From Poindextera sp041691315 (GTDB lineage: Bacteria > Pseudomonadota > Alphaproteobacteria > Caulobacterales > Caulobacteraceae), in assembly GCA_041691315.1 (NCBI GenBank), contig JBEPUW010000017.1, forward strand, positions 1 to 64,000: a stretch of 64,000 nucleotides of DNA, read 5' to 3'. The notes beneath the pieces were generated by a model. That model was not told the DNA's origin and ran no database searches. It saw nothing but the letters and a program-made list of their open reading frames with translations. The position numbers were made by a program, and so were the translations under genes. Shown in pieces: positions 25,870-33,298 of this stretch. The first letter of the stretch is position 1. Each line of letters opens with the position of its first letter.

Positions 25870-26379
25870 ATGTCTATTGGCACAAATATAACGTTGCTAG
25901 AGGCGCTAGATACAGAGACAGTTCGTAGATTATCTGATTATAACAAGATTTCTGGATGGCTATGGATTGTATTTGGGGGCGTCCAAATAATCCTAATATT
26001 GCCCGCGATAGCGGGCGTATGGAACGTGGTTGCGGGTGCTTCCAGACTAAAAATGTCTAAAAACATCTTGTTAAGGGATTCACGCATCCCATCACAGTAC
26101 GAAAGCATCGCGCAGTTAATAGTTATTGGTGTAATAAACTTGTTACTTGGCGCAATTATTGGTGTGGTGTTTGTGGCGTTTGATTTTTATATCAGAGACA
26201 AGATTCTGTCAAATAGGCGTCTATTTGATGGAGGCGTTGTTAGAAGTACGTCAGTGGCGTCGGTCAAAGACACGGGGATAGATTATGACGAGCTTGAACA
26301 ATATTTTTCACTCAAGGAGCGTGGTATAATTACGGAAGTAGAGTTCGTTAACAAGAAGAACGAGATATTAGGCCTGTGA
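25870..26379 (+). CDS. Membrane protein with C-terminal SHOCT domain
   Basis: 169 aa. Two hydrophobic segments (about 29-55 and 82-106) are separated by a short polar loop. The last 28 residues (LEQYFSLKERGIITEVEFV then NKKNEILGL) form a SHOCT helix pair, usually an oligomerisation or cargo tag at protein ends. The DNA is far more AT-rich than its surroundings, with codons such as AAT, ATA and TTA that are rare elsewhere here, indicating recent transfer. GGGAG lies 6 nt before the ATG. The specific function is unknown. Confidence 0.72.
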   Translation: MSIGTNITLLEALDTETVRRLSDYNKISGWLWIVFGGVQIILILPAIAGVWNVVAGASRLKMSKNILLRDSRIPSQYESIAQLIVIGVINLLLGAIIGVVFVAFDFYIRDKILSNRRLFDGGVVRSTSVASVKDTGIDYDELEQYFSLKERGIITEVEFVNKKNEILGL

Positions 26380-26477
26380 CCATCGCCATTGAAACTTAGA
26401 TTGTTCTATGATCTTCGGTCCCAATTGAATTGCGGGTCTAGGCCGACGTTGCAATGGGTTGTGCAAGGCAAGGACAT

Positions 26478-27188
26478 ATGACGGGCGATAACCGAGAAAA
26501 TACAGCGACAAAATTGGAAAAATTAGCGGACCTGTTCGCACGCGGAGTCATTACCGAAGATGACTTTAACGCCAAGAAGAGACAGCTTTTGGGTGCGGGC
26601 GGCCAGACAGAGTCTGTTTCCAGCGCCACCGGGGCAGCTCGTCCGGTTGCCCAGGCACCGCTCGCTCCGCCACCGCCACGGCGGAGCAGAAGCCCTATCG
26701 TGCCCATCGTCATAATTTTTGGTGTCCTGGTCGTGCTGTTGTTGGCCGGCGGTCTGCTATGGGCGAGCGGCATGCTCGGGAGTTTGGGACAGGAGCCGAC
26801 GCAGACCGTGGCGAGCGTCAGTGCGGCACCCGTGCCGCCGGCGGCCAGTTCCACCATCGTCGCGCCACCGATTCTGCCGGTAGAGCCAACGCCGCCGCCA
26901 GCCCCGGCCGTGGCTGAGGTTATCCCGAACCCATTGCTCGGTCAGTGGGTGAGCGATACCGGCGGCGGGTCCAACTGTGGCGGCGGGCTCGCCTTTGGCG
27001 AGTCGACCGTGACCATCACACAGCCAGATGGAAACGGCGGCATGAAGGCGGAGACCAACCCGCTGACCTATGCGGTGCTGAGCCCGGCTTCGGTGACCCT
27101 CTTCCCAACCAACAACCCCGGCCAGTCGAAGGAGATCCAGATCGTTGACGGTCACTTCACGCTGGAGTCCTGCGATTTCCATCGCTGA
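26478..27188 (+). CDS. SHOCT-TM-proline-rich linker protein
   Basis: 236 aa. An N-terminal SHOCT helix pair (LEKLADLFARGVITEDDFN then AKKRQLLG) precedes a basic proline-rich stretch, one membrane helix (IVPIVIIFGVLVVLLLAGG), a long Pro/Ala/Val linker and a C-terminal, probably extracytoplasmic, beta-rich domain of about 90 residues (LLGQWVSDTGGGSNCGGG...). The C-terminal domain resembles lipocalin-like or stress-sensing small domains but I cannot name it. ATG at 26478 has AAGGA just upstream. GC content returns to normal partway through the gene. Confidence 0.75.
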   Translation: MTGDNRENTATKLEKLADLFARGVITEDDFNAKKRQLLGAGGQTESVSSATGAARPVAQAPLAPPPPRRSRSPIVPIVIIFGVLVVLLLAGGLLWASGMLGSLGQEPTQTVASVSAAPVPPAASSTIVAPPILPVEPTPPPAPAVAEVIPNPLLGQWVSDTGGGSNCGGGLAFGESTVTITQPDGNGGMKAETNPLTYAVLSPASVTLFPTNNPGQSKEIQIVDGHFTLESCDFHR

Positions 27189-27233
27189 GCGGCGGGCTGG
27201 CGGCGATCAGTACGTCGCCAGACACGTCCTGTA

Positions 27234-27262
27234 TTGACATTGTAGATACGCGAGAGCATATC
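27234..27262 (+). promoter_or_regulatory. Sigma70-like promoter of the tacA-like gene
   Basis: TTGACA (27234-27239), 17-bp spacer, CATATC (27257-27262). The expected transcription start falls at or within two bases of the ATG at 27269, and no Shine-Dalgarno is visible, so the message may be leaderless. Confidence 0.5.
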
Positions 27263-27268
27263 CTATCC

Positions 27269-27595
27269 ATGTCCCCTTCATCAATTTCTGAAAGCCTGGG
27301 CGTTGCGGTTACGGAGCGCTCTTCATCCGTCGAGACGAAGGGCAGTATCAACCTGCGCATCGAGGCCAATACCCGCCAACTCATCGACGATGCGGCGGCG
27401 ATCCTCGGCAAGACGCGCACAGAGTTTATGATTGAGAGCGCCCGACGGCAGGCGATCGACGTGCTGCTCGACCAGCGCCTCTTCGTGCTCGACCCGGAAC
27501 GCCACAATGCCTTCGCGCATGCGCTCGACAATCCCCCCGCACCGGGACCGAAACTGCGGTCGTTGCTGCGCCGAGTTCCGGTATGGCGGAAGTAG
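27269..27595 (+). CDS. TacA-like antitoxin (DUF1778, ribbon-helix-helix)
   Basis: 108 aa. KGSINLRIEANTRQLIDDAA then AILGKTRTEFMIESA is the DUF1778 ribbon-helix-helix region; the C-terminal part (LDPERHNAFAHALDNPP) is the toxin-neutralising segment typical of TacA. An unusual 25-residue N-terminal extension precedes the DNA-binding strand. It lies 15 bp before the GNAT toxin. Confidence 0.88.
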   Translation: MSPSSISESLGVAVTERSSSVETKGSINLRIEANTRQLIDDAAAILGKTRTEFMIESARRQAIDVLLDQRLFVLDPERHNAFAHALDNPPAPGPKLRSLLRRVPVWRK

Positions 27596-27610
27596 AAGAC
27601 CGGCCGAAAC

Positions 27611-28111
27611 GTGCAGAACCGCCTTTGGGGCCCTGTTCCCCTGACTTCCGAGCACGACGTTTCAGGCTTTGATTGTGGCGAGCCGGCGCTGAATGACTGG
27701 CTGCGGCATCGGGCTCTGAGGAATGAAAGCCGCTTTTCGCGCACCTATGTCGTCTGCGAGGATAATGTGGTGGTTGCCTATTTCTGCATTTCGGCTGGCG
27801 CGGTGCAGCGCGCGGCGGCGCCCGGCAAGGTGCGACGCAACGCGCCCGACACGATCCCAATCTCGGTGATCGGTCGGTTGGCGGTTAATCTCGACCATGC
27901 TGGCAAAGGGCTCGGCGCCGATGTCCTTTCAGACGCGCTGCGCCGCATCGCCGTGGCCTCGCAGAGCATCGGCATCGGCGCGGTGTTGGTCCAGGCAAAG
28001 GATGAGGCCGCAAAACGCTTCTATCTGAGGTGCGCCGAGTTCATCGAATATCCGGAAGACAGCCGGACTCTGTTTCTCCCCATCGAAACAGTAGTCGCGG
28101 CCTTCAGCTAA
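27611..28111 (+). CDS. TacT-like GNAT acetyltransferase toxin
   Basis: 166 aa. TacT toxins acetylate the amino group of aminoacyl-tRNA and block translation. The acetyl-CoA-binding motif is HAGKGLGADVLSDAL. The N-terminal part (GFDCGEPALNDWLRHRAL) and the segment QAKDEAAKRFYLRCAEFIEY with the late active-site tyrosine fit this family. The start is GTG at 27611. Antitoxin and toxin form a standard pair. Confidence 0.9.
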   Translation: MQNRLWGPVPLTSEHDVSGFDCGEPALNDWLRHRALRNESRFSRTYVVCEDNVVVAYFCISAGAVQRAAAPGKVRRNAPDTIPISVIGRLAVNLDHAGKGLGADVLSDALRRIAVASQSIGIGAVLVQAKDEAAKRFYLRCAEFIEYPEDSRTLFLPIETVVAAFS

Positions 28112-28125
28112 ACTTGGGGCACGCC

Positions 28126-29091
28126 ATGGGTCAAACCAAGCGAAAAAGCCGGCGGCGAGATCAAGCGGACTGGCCGCACGCGGACGATTTCCGGGGGCCG
28201 ATCGAACTACACATGCTGCCACCAGCAGCCGCCATCAACGGTGCGCGCATACGCGACCTCACGGGTGACGACACCATACCGGATACTTCACAGATCATCT
28301 TGCAGACGTTCCAAGCCGTGGTTGGGCCCCGGACGTTCCACGTTGGCTTTTGCCTTGGAAACGAAGCCGGGTTCAGCGCGATCGGTATTGCAGTGATCGA
28401 CCGCTTGATGATGGAAGCGCCCGGCGCCGCGCTCCACGTTGTCTCAGTTGCGCATCAGGACATCGCATGGGACATCGTGCTGCGGCATCTGCGAAGTTTC
28501 ACGGGACAGGTATTGTTATTCACCTTCCCGGACTCCGACGTCTATGACGCCGGGACGGCGGAAAAGTACTACTCCAAAGCTGTGCAGCTTTTCGATGATA
28601 AAGGTGAGCAGCTTGAACGATTGACGGCTGGGCAACGTCAAAAAATTCTTGAGCAGAAGGCCGCAATTCTCAATCGTCAACCGCCGCTGCCGTTCTGCGC
28701 AGCATCTGGCGTGGAACAGGAAGACTCACCCTGGATCTTCCGCATTGCAACACCAGGTGGAAAAGTGGTTCGCACAGCCGTATGGGATGGCCGCCGCAAC
28801 TATGCTCACAAGTTCCCCGAGGACATCGTGCGATGGGTGGGCGGCGGCAAGATCGCCATTGTGCAGGTGGATAGCCCAGTCGGAGTCAACCGCCGTTCGT
28901 CCCTCGATCTGACCCATCGGCTCGCCAAGGATTTCGATGGCGTTATTCATTGGGCGCGCGACACGCAGACCTTTCAGTCGATCCTCAAGTCATTCATCCG
29001 GCTTGATCTAGAATCACTCAGTCCGCCGGTGCTTCCCGAAAACTGGGAACCGGAGATCACCATCTTGGCGGCAAATGGCGACAGTCAATGA
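28126..29091 (+). CDS. Hypothetical protein, 321 aa, unrecognised
   Basis: No family recognised. The start is basic (MGQTKRKSRRRDQADW). The rest looks like a soluble alpha/beta protein with several hydrophobic strands (TFHVGFCLG, AALHVVSVA, GQVLLFTFPDSD, GKIAIVQVDSPVG) and a central helical, Gln/Glu-rich segment. No membrane helix or signal peptide is seen. It begins 14 bp after the toxin stop codon and shares its direction, so it could be the third gene of the tacAT unit or an island cargo gene. GC content is somewhat lower than the core genes. Confidence 0.7.
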   Translation: MGQTKRKSRRRDQADWPHADDFRGPIELHMLPPAAAINGARIRDLTGDDTIPDTSQIILQTFQAVVGPRTFHVGFCLGNEAGFSAIGIAVIDRLMMEAPGAALHVVSVAHQDIAWDIVLRHLRSFTGQVLLFTFPDSDVYDAGTAEKYYSKAVQLFDDKGEQLERLTAGQRQKILEQKAAILNRQPPLPFCAASGVEQEDSPWIFRIATPGGKVVRTAVWDGRRNYAHKFPEDIVRWVGGGKIAIVQVDSPVGVNRRSSLDLTHRLAKDFDGVIHWARDTQTFQSILKSFIRLDLESLSPPVLPENWEPEITILAANGDSQ

Positions 29092-29202
29092 AGAAGACAC
29101 ACTGACGGCAATCGCCGGACGTCCTACGATGTTTCCAGATATTGCAGCGTGGTGGACGGGGCGGGAGCGAACCCATGCACGCCGTTGCATCGCCGGTCGG
29201 CC

Positions 29203-29871
29203 TCAGTGCGCCGCCATCCAGGCGACGGCGACGTCCAGGGCCTCGGCGAGGACATCGACGTCCTTACGGCCCGATTTCGCGAGCACGTGGAAGGAATGGT
29301 CGGCGTCCGCGATGAGATCGAGGGTGGCGCGCTCACCTAGGCGAGAGACCGTGCGCTCCAGCAAGGCGAGGTCGGCCAGGGCGTCGTTGGTCCCCTGCAG
29401 GAACAGCATGGGGATCGCAACGTCCGCCAGGTGAGCGGCGCGCTGATCTGACGGTTTGCCGGCCGGGTGCAGCGGGAAGGCGAAGAAGACCAGGCCGCGC
29501 ACGCCGTCGAGCGGCGATTGAGCCTGGGCCTGCGAGGTCATGCGGCCGCCGAACGACCGGCCGCCGGCGAATAGCGGCAGGGAAGGGGCCCGCGACCGCG
29601 CCGCGGCGACGGCCTGGCGGACCGTGACCTGGGCGAGCGCCGGCGGATCGACCCGTTTGCCGCCGCGCTCCATGTAGGGAAACTGGTAGCGCAAGGTCGC
29701 GACGTCCCGTTCGGCCAGCCCGTCGGCGATGGCGGCCATGGACCGGTGGGCCATGCCGGCTCCGGCGCCATGAGCCAGCACCAGGCACGCGCGGGCTTGC
29801 GGCGGCGCCTGCCAGAGGCCGGAGACGCTCTCGGCGCCCGCCAGGGGGATGGTGACGTTCTCTGCGTCCAT
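29203..29871 (-). CDS. Alpha/beta hydrolase (KANL3/Tex30-like, dienelactone-hydrolase fold)
   Basis: 222 aa from ATG 29871 (ATG 29889 and TTG 29895 are in frame). LVLAHGAGAGMAHRSM gives the oxyanion region, GGRSFGGRM the nucleophile elbow with Ser, LFLQGTNDALAD the Asp strand and ADHSFHV the catalytic His. This layout is that of the KANL3/Tex30 hydrolase-like group. The substrate is unknown. Divergent from the ligD-ku operon. Confidence 0.88.
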   Translation of the reverse strand: MDAENVTIPLAGAESVSGLWQAPPQARACLVLAHGAGAGMAHRSMAAIADGLAERDVATLRYQFPYMERGGKRVDPPALAQVTVRQAVAAARSRAPSLPLFAGGRSFGGRMTSQAQAQSPLDGVRGLVFFAFPLHPAGKPSDQRAAHLADVAIPMLFLQGTNDALADLALLERTVSRLGERATLDLIADADHSFHVLAKSGRKDVDVLAEALDVAVAWMAAH

Positions 29872-29950
29872 GGCCAGGCAATTCTCCATATCCAAACGGC
29901 CGCCGGCAAGGGCATGTTAGCCGCCGACCTCACCGCTGATCAGGACGCAC

Positions 29951-32395
29951 ATGCCGCAGGGCATCGATACCTACCGGGCCAAGCGGCGCTTCGCCAAGAC
30001 GCCGGAGCCGCAAGGCGGCGCGCCGGCCTCCGACGAGCTGATCTTCGTCGTCCAGAAGCATCACGCCAAGCGCATGCACTATGACCTGCGCCTGCAGATC
30101 GGCGATGCGCTGAAGAGCTGGGCGGTGCCGGAAGGCCCGTGCCTGGACCCGAAGGTGCGGCGCTTCGCCAAGCTGGTCGAGGATCACCCGATGGACTACG
30201 CGACCTTCGAGGGCCGCATTCCCGACGGCGAGTACGGCGGCGGCACGGTGATCGTCTGGGACCGGGGAACCTGGGTGACCCTGGCCGATCCGGCCACGGC
30301 GTTCGAGGCCGGTGAGATCAAGTTCCGCCTCGCTGGCGAAAAGCTGGCCGGCGGCTGGATGCTGAAGCGGCTGCCGGACGACCCGACCAACTGGCTGTTG
30401 ATCAAGGAGCGCGACCCGGCCGTGCGCCCGATCGCCGAGTACGATGTGCTCGAGGCGGAACCCAACAGCGTCATCACCGGCCGGCCGGTCGACGAGGCGC
30501 CGGCCGCGCGCAAGCCGACCCCGAAGCGCAAGGCGGCGAAGATCCCGGGCGCGGTCGCCGCGCCCATGCCGGCGCGCTGGAAACCGCAGCTGGCCACCCC
30601 GGCCGAGGCGCCGCCGAAAGGCGACGGCTGGCTGCACGAGATCAAGTACGACGGCTATCGCACCCTGGTGTTCGTCGAGAACCACAAGGTGCGGCTGATC
30701 ACCCGCAACGGCCACGACTGGACGGATCGCTATGGCGTTCTGGCCAAGGTGTTCGAGAAGCTGGACTGCAAGAGCGCCATCCTCGACGGCGAGGTGGTGG
30801 TGCAGGACCCGCGCGGGGTCACCTCGATCAATCTGATCGAACAGGCGCTGTCCGACCGCGACACCCACGCCTTCACCTATTTCGCCTTCGACCTCTGCTA
30901 TCTCGACGGCCACGACTTGAGCGCCACCGCCCTGAGCGATCGCAAGGCGGCCCTGGCGGGGCTGATCGACCCCCTGATCGACACCCGCTCGCCGCTTCAG
31001 CTCAGCGAACACGTCGAAGGCGACGGCGCTGCGCTGTTCGCCCAGGCCAGCCGCATAGGCCTCGAAGGCATCGTCTCCAAGCGCGCCGACGCCCGCTATG
31101 TCCAGGCGCGATCGGCCAGCTGGCTGAAGGTCAAGCGGCTGGAGGTCGGGACTTTCGTGGTCATCGGCTACCTTTCCAACATGCCGCGCGCCGCCTCGTC
31201 GCTGATCCTGGCCGAGGAGCGGGGCGGCGAGCTGGTCTATGCCTGCCGGGCGGGGTCGGGGATCAGCGACGACAAGGCGCGGGAACTCTACGCCGTCCTG
31301 TCGAAGCTCGAACGCAAGACGCCGGTCGTCGAGGTTCCCCGCACGCCCGGGGCGCACTGGGTGGAGCCGGAGTTCAGCGCCGAGATCGGCTATCGCAGCC
31401 GCTCGGCCCAGGACTCGCCGCGCGCGCCCGTCGTGCTGAGCTATGCCCGGCAAAAGCGCGCGCCAGCGGCCAAGGCGCTGAAGCCGAAGCTGGTCGGCGA
31501 CCGCGAACTGGCCGCCGTGCAGTTGACCAATCCGGAGCGGGAGATCTTCGCCGGCAGCGGCGTCACCAAGCTCGATCTGGCGCTCTATTACGCCCGGGTC
31601 GGCGACTGGCTGCTCCCGGAACTTTTGCGCCGGCCGGTGACCATTTTCCGCTGCCCGACGGGCGCGCTGAAGGACTGCTTCTATCAGCGGCACAGCTTCG
31701 CCGGCCTGCCGCCCGGCGTGGAGACCGTCGAATTGGCCGACGAGAAGGAGCGGGCGGCCTTCATCACCGTCACCGCGCCCAAGGGCTATCTGTCCCTGAC
31801 CCAGTTCGGGGCGATCGAATTCCACCTCTGGGGCTGCCATGTCGGCGATCCCGAGCATCCCGACCGGCTGGTCATCGACCTCGACCCGGATGAGGCCCTG
31901 CCCTGGACCCGCGTCTGCGATGCGGCCGAGATCCTGCGCGACCGGCTGCAAGTCATGGGGTTTCGCGTTTTCCTGCGCACCACCGGCGGCAAGGGCCTGC
32001 ACCTGGTCATGGCCCTGGCCGGAAATCCGACCTGGCCGCAGATGAAGGGCTTTGCCGAAGCCTTCGCCCGCGCCGCGGCCGCCGACATGCCCAGCCTGTT
32101 CACCGCCGTCTCGGGCAAGGAGCGGCGCAAGGGCAAGATCTACATCGACTATCTGCGCAACGGGCGCGGCGCGAGCGCCATCGCTTCCTATTCCCTGCGC
32201 GCGCGTCCGGGCTTTCCGGTCGCCGTTCCGATTGCTTGGGAAGAATTACGAAAGCTGTCGGGTGGTAATGCGTTCGATCGTCTTAACCTGCATAGGCGGC
32301 TGGAAACGCTGGCCGCCGACCCGTGGGATGAGCTAGGATCGAGCGCCGTCAAGATTACGCCGAAGATGCGTAGCGACGTCGGCATGAAGACATAA
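29951..32395 (+). CDS. ligD: Multifunctional DNA ligase D (second copy, ku operon)
   Basis: 814 aa with all three LigD modules. The phosphoesterase domain has HYDLRLQIGD and EDHPMDYATFEGRIP. The ligase lysine is in HEIKYDGYRTL near residue 233. The polymerase domain carries LVIDLDPDEALPW and TTGGKGLHLV. The linker between modules is shorter than in the copy at 14374 and sequence identity between the two is visibly partial, so they are not a recent duplication. The stop is 11 bp before ku, which makes this the likely dedicated partner of Ku in double-strand-break end joining. Confidence 0.95.
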   Translation: MPQGIDTYRAKRRFAKTPEPQGGAPASDELIFVVQKHHAKRMHYDLRLQIGDALKSWAVPEGPCLDPKVRRFAKLVEDHPMDYATFEGRIPDGEYGGGTVIVWDRGTWVTLADPATAFEAGEIKFRLAGEKLAGGWMLKRLPDDPTNWLLIKERDPAVRPIAEYDVLEAEPNSVITGRPVDEAPAARKPTPKRKAAKIPGAVAAPMPARWKPQLATPAEAPPKGDGWLHEIKYDGYRTLVFVENHKVRLITRNGHDWTDRYGVLAKVFEKLDCKSAILDGEVVVQDPRGVTSINLIEQALSDRDTHAFTYFAFDLCYLDGHDLSATALSDRKAALAGLIDPLIDTRSPLQLSEHVEGDGAALFAQASRIGLEGIVSKRADARYVQARSASWLKVKRLEVGTFVVIGYLSNMPRAASSLILAEERGGELVYACRAGSGISDDKARELYAVLSKLERKTPVVEVPRTPGAHWVEPEFSAEIGYRSRSAQDSPRAPVVLSYARQKRAPAAKALKPKLVGDRELAAVQLTNPEREIFAGSGVTKLDLALYYARVGDWLLPELLRRPVTIFRCPTGALKDCFYQRHSFAGLPPGVETVELADEKERAAFITVTAPKGYLSLTQFGAIEFHLWGCHVGDPEHPDRLVIDLDPDEALPWTRVCDAAEILRDRLQVMGFRVFLRTTGGKGLHLVMALAGNPTWPQMKGFAEAFARAAAADMPSLFTAVSGKERRKGKIYIDYLRNGRGASAIASYSLRARPGFPVAVPIAWEELRKLSGGNAFDRLNLHRRLETLAADPWDELGSSAVKITPKMRSDVGMKT

Positions 32396-32406
32396 GGGGT
32401 GTTTCG

Positions 32407-33294
32407 ATGGCTGGACGTGCTTACTGGAAGGGCTATCTGAAGCTGTCGCTGGTCTCTTGCCCGGTGAAGCTCTACTCGGCGACGTCTTCGACCGCCGGCA
32501 AAATCTCGTTCAACATGCTGCACAAGGACACGCTCAATCGCGTGCAGCAGAAGTACCATGACCCGGAGCTCGGCGAGATCGACCGCGCCGACCTGGTCAA
32601 GGGCTACCAGTTCGAGAAGGACCGCTATGTCGTCGTCACCAACGAGGAGCTGGAGGCGGTCGAGATTCCGTCCAGCAAGACCATCGACATCGACGGCTTC
32701 GTCGACGCCAGCGACGTCGACCCGATCTTTCTCGACTCCACCTATTACCTCGCCCCGGACGGCCCGATCGCCGAGGAGACCTTCAGCGTCATTCTCGAAG
32801 CGATGAAGCGGGTCAACAAGGTCGCCGTCGCCCGCATCGTGCTCTCCGGCCGCGAACGCTTGGTGACCATCCAGCCGATCACCGACGGGTTCCGCCTGCA
32901 CACGCTGCGCCCGGCCAAGGAGGTGCGCGAGCCGTCCAGCGCGCTCGACAAGCTGAACGCCAAGCTCTCCGACGACATGCTGGCCATGGCCGCCCAGATC
33001 ATCGCCCAGAAGGAGACCACCTTCGCGCCGGAGACCTTCGAGGACCGCTATGAGGAAGCCCTCATGGAGCTGGTGAAGTCGAAGATCAGCGGCGGCCAGC
33101 CGATCATCACCAAGGCCCCGGAACGCGGCAATGTGGTCAACCTGATGGACGCCCTTCGCCGCAGCATCGAGGAAGAACGCCGCCCGCCGGCCGCCAGCCT
33201 CGGCAAGGCCGCCGCGCCCGCGAAGGCCGGCGCCAAGAAGCCGGCCGCCAAGGTGGTTCCGGTCGCGGTCGCAAAGAAGAAGAAATCCGCCTGA
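32407..33294 (+). CDS. ku: Ku DNA end-binding protein
   Basis: 295 aa homodimeric Ku of the bacterial NHEJ system. Conserved: ARAYWKG-like start (AGRAYWKGYLKLSLVSCPVKLY), KGYQFEKDRYVVVTNEEL, DSTYYLAPDG and LRPAKEVRE. The C terminus is extended and rich in Lys, Ala and Pro (KKPAAKVVPVAVAKKKKSA), as in Ku proteins that thread along DNA or recruit LigD. AAGGGG precedes the ATG. It is followed after 4 nt by the BRCT-TPR gene. Confidence 0.96.
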   Translation: MAGRAYWKGYLKLSLVSCPVKLYSATSSTAGKISFNMLHKDTLNRVQQKYHDPELGEIDRADLVKGYQFEKDRYVVVTNEELEAVEIPSSKTIDIDGFVDASDVDPIFLDSTYYLAPDGPIAEETFSVILEAMKRVNKVAVARIVLSGRERLVTIQPITDGFRLHTLRPAKEVREPSSALDKLNAKLSDDMLAMAAQIIAQKETTFAPETFEDRYEEALMELVKSKISGGQPIITKAPERGNVVNLMDALRRSIEEERRPPAASLGKAAAPAKAGAKKPAAKVVPVAVAKKKKSA

Positions 33295-33298
33295 CCCC

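Noticed and set aside
25680..25928. 82-codon open frame between the SHOCT remnant and the AT-rich gene
   Set aside because: No ribosome site, no recognisable motif, and it overlaps the better-supported gene at 25870.
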